64,000 bases of DNA from Nocardioides sp. SYSU D00065 (GCF_017916425.1 NZ_JAFMSX010000002.1:738413-802412); one strand, 5' to 3'. Counted from the first letter of the stretch, positions 27,611-36,192 are shown. A program made the numbers and translations. The notes: generated from the letters alone by a model not told the origin.

Positions 27611-28138
27611 TCAGCCCCAGGCGAGCGCCACGCACTGCCAGCGGTCCCGCACGATCTCGAACCGGGCCGCCACCGCGCGCGAGCGACGGCCGTAGCGCAC
27701 GTGCGCGCTGGCCTCGACCGCGTCGCGGCGCACCATCGCGGTGCGGACGCCGACCACGACCGGTCGCGCCGGGTTGGGTCCTCGGACCCGGCCCGGCGCG
27801 AGCCCGGCGGCGGCGCTGACCGTCCGGGCGCGCGCCGACAGGTCCTCGTAGAGCTCCGGCACGGTGTGCCGCAGCAACTGGCTGACCGGCCGGTCGCCGG
27901 CCACGATCTCGACGACGGCCTGCAGGTAGCGCCCCACGAACGCGTCGACGTGGTCGCGGGCCGCGACCTCCACCAGCACCAGGTCGTTGGCCCGGCTGCT
28001 GCGCAACCGCGGTCGTGGGGGAGCCGTGCGCTGCGTCAGGTCGAGGGCCAGCGCGCCCTGCACGCTCGCCATCGCGCCGGACGAGCTCGCGGAGCGGAGG
28101 TCGATGACCTCCGCCTGGGTGGGGTCGGGTGTGCTCAT
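27611..28138 (-). CDS. Rv3235-family protein
   Basis: This 175-residue protein has a poorly conserved head and a C-terminal domain with QAVVEIVAGDRPVSQLLRH, VPELYEDLSARA and a final RWQCVALAWG strand. I recognise it as the actinobacterial Rv3235 family, commonly found next to secA; its function is unknown. The ATG at 28138 overlaps the stop of the LysM gene as ATGA, so the pair is translationally coupled. The stop is one base from that of secA, in convergent orientation. Confidence 0.78.
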   Translation of the reverse strand: MSTPDPTQAEVIDLRSASSSGAMASVQGALALDLTQRTAPPRPRLRSSRANDLVLVEVAARDHVDAFVGRYLQAVVEIVAGDRPVSQLLRHTVPELYEDLSARARTVSAAAGLAPGRVRGPNPARPVVVGVRTAMVRRDAVEASAHVRYGRRSRAVAARFEIVRDRWQCVALAWG

Positions 28139-28824
28139 GGTCGGTCTCCGTCCTGGGATGGGTGGTCGATCCGGTGGCGGTCGGGTCCGGGCAGGCGCAA
28201 CGCCTGTCCGGGGAGGATGAGGTCGGGGTCGTCGCCGACGACGTCGCGGTTGGCGCGCCAGATGGCGCGCCAGCGCTCGTCCACCGAGCCGGCGACACCG
28301 GGATGCGCCCGGGCGATCGACCAGAGCGAGTCGCCCGGTCGTATGACGTAGGTGCTCGCCTCTGGCGGCGCAGCCGGCGGCGTCGACCGCCGGTCGTGGG
28401 CCGGCTCCGGCGTCTCGGAGGCCTGGACGGGGGCGGCGGGCCGGTCCGGGAGCGACAGGCCGACCAGCGCCTCGCGCCCGTCCCTGCCGGGGTCGGCGAG
28501 CGCCGGGCCGCCCGCGGCGGTCACCACGACCGCGCCGCACGCGACCAGCACGAGCCGTCGGGTGGCGCCGCCGGTGCGCGGTCGGCCGGCGACCAGACCG
28601 ACCACGGTGGTCGTGGTGACGACCCACAGCCAGGCCAAAGCCGCCGCCAGTGCGGTGCTGCACGCCGCCACGAGGAGTCGCGGAAGGAGCACGGCCACGT
28701 CGCCCGCCCCGGCGTCGACGACCCGCCAGGCCTCCGGAGCAGAGGCGACCGCAGCCAGCGCCGCGGCCGACACGCCGACCCAGACAGCGAGGGGCCGTGC
28801 AGTAGCGAGGAGAGCCCGAGACAC
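28135..28824 (-). CDS. Membrane protein with C-terminal LysM domain
   Basis: The 229-residue protein has about three hydrophobic segments (residues 8-30, 48-75 and 92-110), a Pro/Ala-rich linker, and a LysM domain near 158-215 (TYVIRPGDSLWSIARAHPG and DLILPGQALRLPG). LysM binds peptidoglycan, so the C-terminus should lie outside the membrane. It is the first gene of a pair with the Rv3235-family gene. The GTG at 28824 is preceded by GGAAAGG. Confidence 0.85.
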   Translation of the reverse strand: MSRALLATARPLAVWVGVSAAALAAVASAPEAWRVVDAGAGDVAVLLPRLLVAACSTALAAALAWLWVVTTTTVVGLVAGRPRTGGATRRLVLVACGAVVVTAAGGPALADPGRDGREALVGLSLPDRPAAPVQASETPEPAHDRRSTPPAAPPEASTYVIRPGDSLWSIARAHPGVAGSVDERWRAIWRANRDVVGDDPDLILPGQALRLPGPDRHRIDHPSQDGDRP

Positions 28825-28839
28825 GTCCGCATACCTTTC

Positions 28840-28865
28840 CGTTTGCGTGCGTTTGATGCAGTCAA
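28840..28865 (-). promoter_or_regulatory. Candidate promoter element with helical-phase direct repeat
   Basis: On the minus strand TTGACT (28865-28860) is a good -35 match. It is followed by CAAACG-CACG-CAAACG (28855-28840), two hexamers exactly 10 bases apart. That spacing puts both on one DNA face and suggests a tandem-binding regulator. No clear -10 is seen at normal spacing. Confidence 0.35.
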
Positions 28866-28930
28866 CGAATATTTGGCATCGGTGTCAACGGGCTCTCCAC
28901 AGGGTGCGGCGACCCGCCTAGGCTCGTGCC

Positions 28931-29470
28931 ATGTCCTGGGAGCACGAGCTGTTCGCCCTGTTCGACGACCTCGAGGGACAGGCGCAGGCGCTGTGGGAGC
29001 TCGACCGCGAGGCGGAGCTCGCCGATCGCGCGCGCACGGAGTACGGCTCGGTCACCCTGGCCAGCCGGCTGATGGCCTCGCGCGGCCGGGTCGTCGCGCT
29101 GGACCTGCCGCACCTCGGCCGCATCGAGGGCCGCCTGGACCGCGTCGGCGAGGGCTGGTGCCTGCTGGGTGGCCCGGGCCAGGACTGGATCGTGCCGCTG
29201 CGCTGGGTGGTCGCCGTGCGCGGTGCCAGCGAGCGGTCCGTGCCGGAGGTGGCCTGGTCGCCGGTCGACCGGCTGGGTCTGCGCGCAGCGCTGCGCCGGC
29301 TCGCGGACGCGCAGGCGCGCTGCGTGGTGCACCTCGCCGACGGCACGAGCCACGAGGCGTACGTCGTCCGCGTCGGTGCCGACTTCGCCGAGTGCCGTCC
29401 CGGTGCGGGGAGCGACCTCGTGCTGGTGCCCTACGCCGGCGTCGTGGCGGTGCAGAGCCGGGACGGCTAG
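28931..29470 (+). CDS. Conserved actinobacterial protein of unknown function
   Basis: The 179-residue soluble protein has an acidic helical head (EHELFALFDDLEGQAQALWE, residues 4-23) and a beta-rich body with WCLLGGPGQDWIVPL and LVLVPYAGVVAVQ. No signal peptide or membrane segment is seen, and no domain is recognised with confidence. TAGGCT (28919-28924) ends 6 bases before the ATG, so the mRNA is probably leaderless. It is transcribed divergently from the LysM pair. Confidence 0.65.
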   Translation: MSWEHELFALFDDLEGQAQALWELDREAELADRARTEYGSVTLASRLMASRGRVVALDLPHLGRIEGRLDRVGEGWCLLGGPGQDWIVPLRWVVAVRGASERSVPEVAWSPVDRLGLRAALRRLADAQARCVVHLADGTSHEAYVVRVGADFAECRPGAGSDLVLVPYAGVVAVQSRDG

Positions 29471-29478
29471 GACCGTCC
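29461..29478. terminator. Hairpin at convergent gene ends
   Basis: GGACGG (29461-29466) and CCGTCC (29473-29478) pair around the loop CTAGGA, which contains the stop codon of the upstream gene. There is no T-tract; position between convergent genes suggests a weak terminator. Confidence 0.35.
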
Positions 29479-29489
29479 AGCGTGCGGGA

Positions 29490-29810
29490 TCAGGTGGCCT
29501 CGACGTCGTAAGGCGGGACCTGGCCCTCGGGCAGCGTCGCGCGCTGTGCCTTCTCGCGATCGACCTCGGCCATCGCCTCGCTGATGTGCTTGCGCACGAT
29601 CGCCCGGGGGTCGAGGTCGCGCAGCTGGAGGTCGGCGTACTCCGGGCCGAGCTCGTTGCGCAGCTCGTCGCGCGCGTTGTGGGCCAGTCCACGCGCCCGG
29701 TGCAGCAGCTGGGCGGCCTGTCGCGCGAGGTCGGGCAGCCTCTCGGGGCCGAGGACGACGACCGCGACGAGAGCGATCACGGCCAGCTCGAGGATCCCGA
29801 CGTCGAACAT
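29490..29810 (-). CDS. tatB: Twin-arginine translocase subunit TatB
   Basis: The 106-residue protein has one N-terminal membrane helix (ILELAVIALVAVVVLGPERLP, from residue 5) ending in the typical G-P-E-R-L-P hinge, followed by an amphipathic helix and an acidic tail. This is the TatB form rather than TatA because the post-hinge helix is long and carries RDELRNELGPEYADLQLRDLDP. It works with TatC to receive folded exported proteins. It follows mrp on the same strand, as in M. tuberculosis where tatB and mrp are close. Confidence 0.9.
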   Translation of the reverse strand: MFDVGILELAVIALVAVVVLGPERLPDLARQAAQLLHRARGLAHNARDELRNELGPEYADLQLRDLDPRAIVRKHISEAMAEVDREKAQRATLPEGQVPPYDVEAT

Positions 29811-29827
29811 GGCTCAGAACCTATCGG

Positions 29828-30988
29828 TCAGAGCGTGCGTGCGGGGGTGAGTCCGAGCTGCATCCCGGCGAGCCCGCGGCCACGGCCCGACAGGGTGCGC
29901 GCGACCTTGCTGAGCTCGCGGGCAGCCGGCGCCTCGGGGTCGGCCTCCACGATCGGCTTGCCGACGTCGCCGCCCTCGCGCAGCGAGATGTCGAGCGGGA
30001 TCTGCGCCAGCACCGGCACGTCGTAGCCGAACCGCTCCGACAACGTCTGCGCCACGCGAGCGCCGCCGCCGCTGCCGAACACCTCGAGCCGGTGGTCGTC
30101 CTCGGCGGGGCAGTGGGGACAGGGCAGGTAGCTCATGTTCTCGACCACGCCGACCACGCGCTGGTGCATCATCGACGCCATCGTGCCGGCGCGCTCGGCG
30201 ACCTCCGCGGCCGCCTCCTGCGGGGTGGTGACGACCACGACCTCGGCGCTGGGCAGGTGCTGCCCCAGCGAGATCGCCACGTCGCCGGTGCCGGGGGGAA
30301 GGTCGAGCAGGAGCGCGTCCAGGTCGCCCCAGTAGACGTCGGCCAGCATCTGCACCAGCGCCCGGTCGAGCATCGGGCCGCGCCAGGCGACGACCTGGTC
30401 GCGACGCGGCTTGAGCATGCCGATCGAGATCACCGAGACGCCGCTCTGGGTCGGCACCGGCATGATCAGGTCGTCGACCTGAGTCGGCCGGGCGTCGGCG
30501 ATGCCGAGCATCGCGGGGACCGAGTGGCCGTAGATGTCGGCGTCGACGATCCCGACCTTGAGGCCCTGCGCGGCGAGGGCCAGCGCGAGGTTGACGGTGA
30601 CCGACGACTTGCCGACGCCGCCCTTGCCGCTGGCGATCGCCCAGACCTTGGTCAGCGAGCCGGGCTGGGCGAAGGGGATCTCGCGCTGGGCGCGGCCGTC
30701 GCTGAGGATCTCCTTGAGACCGGCGCGCTGCTCGGCGCTCATCACCCCGAGGCTGAGGTCGATCGAGGCGACGCCGGGCACCCGGGAGACGGCTGCCGTC
30801 ACGTCGCGGTTGATGGTGTCCTTGAGAGGGCAGCCGGCGACCGTCAGGAGCACGTGGACGGCCACCGAGCCGTCGTCGGCGACCTCGACCGAGTCGACCA
30901 TCCCCAGCTCCGTGATCGGGCGCTTGATCTCCGGGTCGTTGACGGTCGCCAGCGCGTCCATCACCTGCTGCTGCGTGGGGGTGCTCAT
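29828..30988 (-). CDS. mrp: Mrp/ApbC-type iron-sulfur cluster carrier ATPase
   Basis: The 386-residue cytoplasmic protein has an N-terminal MIP18/DUF59 domain (residues 5-85) and a ParA/MinD-like ATPase domain with the deviant Walker A GKGGVGKSS near residue 122. The CPHC pair near 288-291 bridges a labile Fe-S cluster in the dimer. It delivers clusters to target proteins. The ATG at 30988 has TAGACT ending 8 bases upstream. Neighbours on the strand are DUF1003 before and tatB after. Confidence 0.92.
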   Translation of the reverse strand: MSTPTQQQVMDALATVNDPEIKRPITELGMVDSVEVADDGSVAVHVLLTVAGCPLKDTINRDVTAAVSRVPGVASIDLSLGVMSAEQRAGLKEILSDGRAQREIPFAQPGSLTKVWAIASGKGGVGKSSVTVNLALALAAQGLKVGIVDADIYGHSVPAMLGIADARPTQVDDLIMPVPTQSGVSVISIGMLKPRRDQVVAWRGPMLDRALVQMLADVYWGDLDALLLDLPPGTGDVAISLGQHLPSAEVVVVTTPQEAAAEVAERAGTMASMMHQRVVGVVENMSYLPCPHCPAEDDHRLEVFGSGGGARVAQTLSERFGYDVPVLAQIPLDISLREGGDVGKPIVEADPEAPAARELSKVARTLSGRGRGLAGMQLGLTPARTL

Positions 30989-31019
30989 GATGCCCCAGTC
31001 TACGAGCCGACCCGCAGCG

Positions 31020-31562
31020 TCACTGTGCCGGCCGCTGCACCCGGTCCGGGCGCCCCTGCCCGTCCTCGTCCGGGTCGGAGCGGGAGAGACCCTCGATGTC
31101 GCCCAGCAGGCCGCGCAGCTCGGAGCGGAGGAAGTCACGGGTGGCGACCTCGCCGACCGACATGCGCAGCGAGGCGACCTCGCGGGCGAGGAACTCCATG
31201 TCGGCGTGGCCGCGGGCATTGGCCTGACGGTCCTGCTCCGCGACGACCTTGTCGCGCTGCTCCTGGCGGTTCTGCGCGAGCAGGATCAGCGGGGCGGCGT
31301 ACGACGCCTGCAGGCTGAGCATCAGCGTCAGGAAGATGAAGGGGAACTCGTCGAAGCGCAGGTCGACCGGGGCCAGCGTGTTCCACGCGACCCACGCGGC
31401 GACGAACATCGTCATCCAGAGCAGGAACTTCGCGGTGCCCATGTAGCGCGCGAACGACTCGGCGAAGACGCCGAAGGCGTCGGCGTCGACGCTCGGACGG
31501 CGCACGATCGGCCGGCGGGCCTCACGGGGGGTGTCGAGGCGAGCTCGGCGGCTCTCGGTCAC
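31020..31562 (-). CDS. DUF1003 membrane protein
   Basis: The 180-residue protein has the DUF1003 core: a FARYMGTAKFLLW start, two membrane spans (about residues 45-65 and 75-100) with the conserved NRQEQRDKVVAEQDRQAN segment after the second. The C-terminal 50 residues are charged. The function is unknown. The GTG start overlaps the stop of the MgtE-like gene as GTGA. This pairing of DUF1003 with an MgtE-like sensor suggests joint action at the membrane, perhaps in divalent-metal handling, which is inference. Confidence 0.85.
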   Translation of the reverse strand: MTESRRARLDTPREARRPIVRRPSVDADAFGVFAESFARYMGTAKFLLWMTMFVAAWVAWNTLAPVDLRFDEFPFIFLTLMLSLQASYAAPLILLAQNRQEQRDKVVAEQDRQANARGHADMEFLAREVASLRMSVGEVATRDFLRSELRGLLGDIEGLSRSDPDEDGQGRPDRVQRPAQ

Positions 31563-32848
31563 CGCGCACCACCCGTGCCGGACCCGTTGATCGGGCCGGG
31601 ACGCGGCGCCCGGTCGCGCCAGCCCTCGGGCAGCATGTGGTCGAGCAGGTCGTCCACCGTCACCGCGCCGAGCAGCCGGCCCTCGTCGTCGACGACGGGC
31701 GCCGCGACGAGGTTGTAGGTGGCGAGGTGCGCGGCGACCTCGTCGAGGGAGGCGTCGGGGCGCAGCGGGTCCATGGAGTCGTCGAGGGCCGCAGCGACCA
31801 GCGTGGACGGCGGCTCGCGCAGCAGGCGCTGGATGTGGGCGGCGCCGAGCAGCTTGCCGGTGGGCGTCTCCAACGGCTGGCGACACACGTAGACGAGCGC
31901 CGCGAGCGCCGGGGTGAGCTCGGGGTTGCGGACGTGGGCCAGCGCGTCGGCGATGGTCGCGTCGGGGGAGAGGATCACCGGCTCGGGCGTCATCATCGCC
32001 CCGGCGGTGTCGTCCTCGTAGGACATCAGGCGGCGTACGTCCTCGGCCTCCTCGGGCTCCATCAGCCCGAGCAGCGTGGCCGCGGTCTCCGGGTTGAGGT
32101 CCGCGATCAGGTCGGCGGCGTCGTCGGCCGACATCTCCTCGAGCACGTCGGCGGCGCGCTCGGAGTCGAGGTGCTCGAGGATCTCGACCTGGTCCTCGTC
32201 CGGCAGCTCCTCGAGCACGTCGGCCAGCCGCTCGTCGTCGAGGGCCGCGACGACCGCCGTACGCCGCTCGGGCGGCAGGTCGTGGATGATGTTGGCGGCG
32301 TCGGCCGCCCGCATGTCGTTGAGGGCGGCGATGAGGTGGGTGGCGCCCTGCGCCGGCTCGTGCCGGGTCAGTCCCGTCACGTCGCGCCACTCGACCACGT
32401 GGGTCTGCCCGCGGCGGCGGAAGCCCTTGCTGGGCTCCTGGACCGCGACCCGGGACAGGACCCAGTCGCGGTTGCGGGCCTGCTCCATCGCGACGTCGTA
32501 GACCACGCCGGTGATCCCGCCCCCGCCGGAGTCCTTGATGGTCACCGTGCGGTCCAGCATCTGGCCCATCACGAGCGTCTCGGTGGAGCGCTGCTCGAAG
32601 CGGCGCATGTTGAGCAGGCCGGTGATGTGCACCTGTCCGCTGTCGATGTTGGTGACGCGTGTCATCGGCACGAAGATGCGGCGCCGGCCGAAGACCTCGG
32701 CGACCATGCCGAGCACCCGCGGCTGGCTCGTCTCGGTGCGGATCGCGACGACCAGGTCGCGCACCTTGGCCACCTGGTCGCCCTGGGGGTCGAAGATCGG
32801 CAGCCCGACGAGCCGGGCCACGAAGACGCGGGTCGGCGTGGTGCTCAC
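31559..32848 (-). CDS. MgtE-like regulatory protein without transmembrane channel
   Basis: The 429-residue protein has a PRC-barrel-like N-terminus (ARLVGLPIFDPQGDQVAKVR, from residue 10), a second beta-rich segment, an MgtE N-terminal superhelical domain (about 185-285, with HLDSERAADVLEEMSADDAADL) and two CBS domains (about 290-410). Full MgtE magnesium channels continue with five membrane helices; here the protein stops after the CBS pair. It therefore looks like a soluble Mg2+ or nucleotide sensor rather than a transporter. TAACGT (32861-32856) ends 7 bases before the GTG start. Confidence 0.85.
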   Translation of the reverse strand: MSTTPTRVFVARLVGLPIFDPQGDQVAKVRDLVVAIRTETSQPRVLGMVAEVFGRRRIFVPMTRVTNIDSGQVHITGLLNMRRFEQRSTETLVMGQMLDRTVTIKDSGGGGITGVVYDVAMEQARNRDWVLSRVAVQEPSKGFRRRGQTHVVEWRDVTGLTRHEPAQGATHLIAALNDMRAADAANIIHDLPPERRTAVVAALDDERLADVLEELPDEDQVEILEHLDSERAADVLEEMSADDAADLIADLNPETAATLLGLMEPEEAEDVRRLMSYEDDTAGAMMTPEPVILSPDATIADALAHVRNPELTPALAALVYVCRQPLETPTGKLLGAAHIQRLLREPPSTLVAAALDDSMDPLRPDASLDEVAAHLATYNLVAAPVVDDEGRLLGAVTVDDLLDHMLPEGWRDRAPRPGPINGSGTGGAR

Positions 32849-33018
32849 GGCCGCAACGTTAGCGTGCGCGCCCCCCGCGCAGGCGGCAAGGCGAGGCGGC
32901 GAGGAGCCGGTGACGGGGCGGCGACGACGTGGGCGCGGCAGCGTTCGTGGGTTACCCTCGACCGGCCCCGCCGCGCCAGCGGGACGCTCCGGACCGACGT
33001 CGAAGGATCTCGCCCCCC

Positions 33019-34188
33019 GTGACCTCACACCGCGCACCACACCGCCGTGCGGCGGCGCCTGCCCGGTCGACGTGGCGCCTGCTCCTCCCGGCCTTGGTGG
33101 TGACGGGGGTCATGGTGGCCTCGCTCCTGCTGCTCCCGGGCGGCGACCAGCGCCCCGGCGGCATCGACGGCGGCGCGACGAGCATCTCGGCCGCCGAGGT
33201 GGCCACGACCGAGCAGCCGAGAGCCTCGCGCAGCGACCGCCGCGAGCAGCGGGCCGGTCGCGGGGACGTGAGCGTCCAGCGAGCCGCACCGCTCGACAAC
33301 GCCGCGGCGCGCAAGGCGGTCGGCGTCGTGGCACAGCGGCAGCGACGCGCGCGCATCGAAGCCCGCCGAGCCCGCATCGAGGCGCGGGAGGCGCGCCGCA
33401 AGGCGGCACGGCTGCGTCGGGCGGCCCGCCGGCTCGCGATGGCGAAGACGTCGAGCTTCCGGGTCGGCGCGCTCAACATCCTCGGCAGCCAGCACTCCGC
33501 AGGCCCGGGTGGCTACGGCCCGGGCACGGAGCGTGCCGCCATGGCTGCCGGCCTCGTGATGAGTCGCGGGGTGGACGTGCTGACCCTGTCGGAGGTGCAG
33601 GACGACCAGCTCGCCGTGCTCAACAGCCGGCTCGCGGGCTACGGCATCTGGCCGCAGCACGCGCTGGGCAGCAACGGCCAGCGCCTGCAGATCGCCTGGC
33701 GGACCTCGCAGTTCGAGATGCTCGACAGCGGCTCGGTGACCTATCCGTTCGACAACCAGTCCATCCCGCTGCCCTACGTGCTCCTGCGCGACCTCGGCAG
33801 CGGCGCCCAGTTCTGGGTGATCTCCACCCACAACTCCGCACGCGACCTCGAGGGGGAGCGCGACGCGGCGACCAGCATCCAGATCGCGCTGATGCAGCGC
33901 CTGATGGCCGAGACGGGCAAGCCGGTGATCATCGGCGGCGACGTCAACGAGCACGAGGAGTTCTTCTACCGCGTGTGCCAGGCGACGGGGTTCCTCGCCG
34001 CCAACGGTGGCGGGCCCGGGTGCGCGCTGCCCCCACGCCCGCTGCGCGTCGACTGGATCATGGGCGGCGGCGGCGACGGCGTGGACTTCTCCGGCTACGT
34101 CCAGGACGGGGCTACGCTGGCCCGGATCAGTGACCACTACTTCATCCACGCAGACGTCAGTGTCGTCGATCCGGGGGGAACGCCATGA
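33019..34188 (+). CDS. Membrane-anchored endonuclease/exonuclease/phosphatase protein
   Basis: The 389-residue protein has a basic head, a signal-anchor helix (about residues 18-38), an Arg/Ala-rich helical linker (95-150) and a C-terminal EEP domain. Catalytic motifs are complete: the Asn of GALNILGSQ, Glu of LSEVQDDQ, His of ISTHNS, Asp-Asn of GGDVNEHEE, Asp of RVDWIMG and the final SDH. The fold cleaves phosphodiesters in nucleic acids, inositol phosphates or sphingomyelin; the target here is unknown but must be extracytoplasmic. The domain resembles that at the end of the 36193 gene product. The stop overlaps the next start. Confidence 0.82.
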   Translation: MTSHRAPHRRAAAPARSTWRLLLPALVVTGVMVASLLLLPGGDQRPGGIDGGATSISAAEVATTEQPRASRSDRREQRAGRGDVSVQRAAPLDNAAARKAVGVVAQRQRRARIEARRARIEAREARRKAARLRRAARRLAMAKTSSFRVGALNILGSQHSAGPGGYGPGTERAAMAAGLVMSRGVDVLTLSEVQDDQLAVLNSRLAGYGIWPQHALGSNGQRLQIAWRTSQFEMLDSGSVTYPFDNQSIPLPYVLLRDLGSGAQFWVISTHNSARDLEGERDAATSIQIALMQRLMAETGKPVIIGGDVNEHEEFFYRVCQATGFLAANGGGPGCALPPRPLRVDWIMGGGGDGVDFSGYVQDGATLARISDHYFIHADVSVVDPGGTP

Positions 34189-34646
34189 CCAGACGCTCGA
34201 CACGCTCCACAGCACTCCTGCGTCGCGGCGCGACGGGCCTCACGCTCCTCGTCTGCCTCGCGCTCACCGCGTGCGGCGAGGACGGCCCCGAGTCCGCGCA
34301 GGACCCCGCGGACGGCGGATCCAGCACCACCGAGACGCCGACCGAGACGCCGACGGAGACGCCGACCGAGACGCCGACCGAGGAGCCGAGCGAGGCGCCC
34401 ACCGGTCCGGCGTGCGCCGACGTCTGGGTGGCCGGGGCCACGCTGCCGCAGCAGTACGACGGGTGCCACGACGCCGATCGGGACACCTGGGTCGAGGCGA
34501 TGGTCTACCGCTGCTCGTCCGGTCAGCGCCTGGTGACCTACCAGCGCAACTTCTACGCCGCCAAGGGCGAGGTCATTGTCGAGTCGCCGACCCCGCTGGC
34601 GCGCAACGCAGAGTTCCAGAGGGCGCTGGCCGCCTGCGGGGCCTGA
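34185..34646 (+). CDS. Small lipoprotein with threonine-proline spacer
   Basis: The 153-residue protein has a signal peptide ending LALTAC, with the lipidated cysteine near residue 27, then an acidic stretch and five near-identical Thr-Glu-Thr-Pro units that act as a wall-spanning spacer. The C-terminal 80 residues (ADVWVAGATLPQQYDGCHD and MVYRCSSGQRLVTYQRNFYA) form a compact cysteine-containing domain without a known match. The ATG overlaps the stop of the EEP gene as ATGA, so the two are probably partners at the surface. Confidence 0.7.
   Translation: MTRRSTRSTALLRRGATGLTLLVCLALTACGEDGPESAQDPADGGSSTTETPTETPTETPTETPTEEPSEAPTGPACADVWVAGATLPQQYDGCHDADRDTWVEAMVYRCSSGQRLVTYQRNFYAAKGEVIVESPTPLARNAEFQRALAACGA
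34329..34388 (+). repeat. Five-copy 12-base repeat in the lipoprotein gene
   Basis: ACCGAGACGCCG is repeated four times (one copy reads ACGGAG) and a fifth copy reads ACCGAGGAGCCG. Each codes Thr-Glu-Thr-Pro or Thr-Glu-Glu-Pro. This is a length-variable spacer of the kind found between a lipid anchor and a domain. Confidence 0.85.
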
Positions 34647-34702
34647 GCCGAGACCGCAAGGCGCGTCAGCCCTGTGCGCCACCGCGTGTCGGTGGTGCTC
34701 AT

Positions 34703-34730
34703 GTGACTGATGTGAAAATTGAGATACAGT
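34703..34730 (+). promoter_or_regulatory. Candidate promoter for the phospholipase D-like gene
   Basis: GTGACT (34703-34708) and TACAGT (34725-34730) are 16 bases apart, with an A/T-rich spacer (GTGAAAATTGAGA) that is unusual in this GC-rich window. Transcription would start near 34737, so the hairpin at 34744-34790 would be in the leader. Confidence 0.45.
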
Positions 34731-34743
34731 CAACGAGTCGTTC

Positions 34744-34790
34744 GTCACGGGATCGCTTCCGCCTGCCATCGGCAGGGAGGGTCCCGTGAC
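34744..34790 (+). other. Nested hairpin in the leader of the phospholipase D-like gene
   Basis: A nine-base outer arm GTCACGGGA (34744-34752) pairs perfectly with TCCCGTGAC (34782-34790). An inner CCTGCC (34762-34767) pairs with GGCAGG (34771-34776) around an ATC loop. The structure lies between the predicted start of transcription and the ribosome site GGGGAA near 34801. It could be an RNA switch element, stabiliser or protein-binding site. Confidence 0.5.
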
Positions 34791-34811
34791 ACACACCAGT
34801 GGGGAATTTCC

Positions 34812-36191
34812 GTGCGCAAGATCATTCTGCTCGTCGCGACCACGATGGTCGCCGTGTCCCTCTCCGGGGTCTCCGCCCCGGCGGTGGCGACCCCCGACCA
34901 CTACGTGCCGAAGGCCGGTCCGGCCTTCAACAACCCCTACGGCAAGCAGCCCGCCGTACGTCGGCTGATCTCGCAGGTGAACCGCACGATCGACTCGGTC
35001 CCGCGCGGCGGCAAGATCCGGATCTCGGCGTGGAACGTGCGCAGCGCCAACATCACCAACGCCCTGATCCGCGCCCACAACCGCAACGTGAGCGTGCAGG
35101 TCGTCATGGACCGCGCCAACTGGAACCCCAACAACCCCAACACCGACGCCGCCCGGCTCGCCGGCGCGCTCAAGGTCGGCAACAAGAAGCGGTCCAGGTC
35201 GGACAAGAGCTTCGTGCGCCGCTGCATCGGCTCCTGCCGCGGCGAGCACGGCATCCCGCACTCGAAGTTCTTCTTGTTCAACAAGGTGCGGGTGAAGAAG
35301 AACAAGACCGTCAAGACGGTCCGCTGGGTGACCATGTTCGGCTCCTACAACGCGACCGAGCTCGGCGCCACCATCCAGTGGAACGACCTCTACACCATCA
35401 AGAACGAGGAGGAGCGCTACAAGTCCTTCCTCGGCGTCTTCAACGAGATGGTCAAGGACAAGCCGGTCAAGAACCCGGTCGTCACCTACGACGACGGCGT
35501 CACCAGCACCGGTTTCTACCCCTACACCGGCAAGGGCATCAGCGGCGACCCGGTGATGGACGTGCTCAACGCCGTGGCCTGCAAGGGCGCGAGCAACAAG
35601 ACCGGCACGACCCGCATCCGGATCGCCCAGACCGCGATGTACGGCGACCGCGGCCTCGCCCTGGCTCGCAAGCTGGCCCAGATGCGCCGACAGGGCTGCG
35701 ACATCCGCCTCGTCTACGCGATGTTCGGCAACGAGGTGCTGCAGATCCTGCGCGCCGCGAGGGTGCCGCTGACCCACCTCGCCTACGACAACAACGGCGA
35801 CGGGCTCTACGACCGCTACGTCCACATGAAGTCGATGGCGATCAGCGGGGTCATCAACGGCGACCCGCGCGCCAAGATCACCTGGAACGGCTCGGCCAAC
35901 TGGACGTCGGTGGCTCTCGCCAGCGACGAGGTGCTGGGCATGATCCGCAAGCGGGGTGTCACCAACCGCTACATGCAGTGGATCGACTACATGTTCACCC
36001 ACCGCCCGGCCATCTGGGGCCCGGAGCACCCGGGCAACAACGGCAACGCTCCCGCCGGCCGTACTCCGATGTGGGCCATGGACACCTACGAGGCCCGCGC
36101 CGCCGCGCAGGACCGCTACCACGCCCAGGTCGCGGCGCGCGCGAAGGAGCGCGGCGTCGACCCGTACGCCCTGATCAAGGAAGAGAACTGA
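34812..36191 (+). CDS. Secreted phospholipase D-like protein
   Basis: The 459-residue protein has a signal peptide cleaved after about residue 26 (APAVA). Two HxK motifs are seen: H150-S-K-F-F followed by GSYNATE, and H338-M-K-S followed by WNGSANWTS. Both PLD half-sites are therefore complete, and the enzyme should cleave phosphodiesters (phospholipid or nucleic acid) through a phosphohistidine. Cysteines near the first site (CIGSC) suggest a disulfide typical of exported proteins. The GTG at 34812 follows GGGGAA. The next gene starts one base after the stop, so the two are cotranscribed. Confidence 0.85.
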   Translation: MRKIILLVATTMVAVSLSGVSAPAVATPDHYVPKAGPAFNNPYGKQPAVRRLISQVNRTIDSVPRGGKIRISAWNVRSANITNALIRAHNRNVSVQVVMDRANWNPNNPNTDAARLAGALKVGNKKRSRSDKSFVRRCIGSCRGEHGIPHSKFFLFNKVRVKKNKTVKTVRWVTMFGSYNATELGATIQWNDLYTIKNEEERYKSFLGVFNEMVKDKPVKNPVVTYDDGVTSTGFYPYTGKGISGDPVMDVLNAVACKGASNKTGTTRIRIAQTAMYGDRGLALARKLAQMRRQGCDIRLVYAMFGNEVLQILRAARVPLTHLAYDNNGDGLYDRYVHMKSMAISGVINGDPRAKITWNGSANWTSVALASDEVLGMIRKRGVTNRYMQWIDYMFTHRPAIWGPEHPGNNGNAPAGRTPMWAMDTYEARAAAQDRYHAQVAARAKERGVDPYALIKEEN

Positions 36192-36192
36192 G

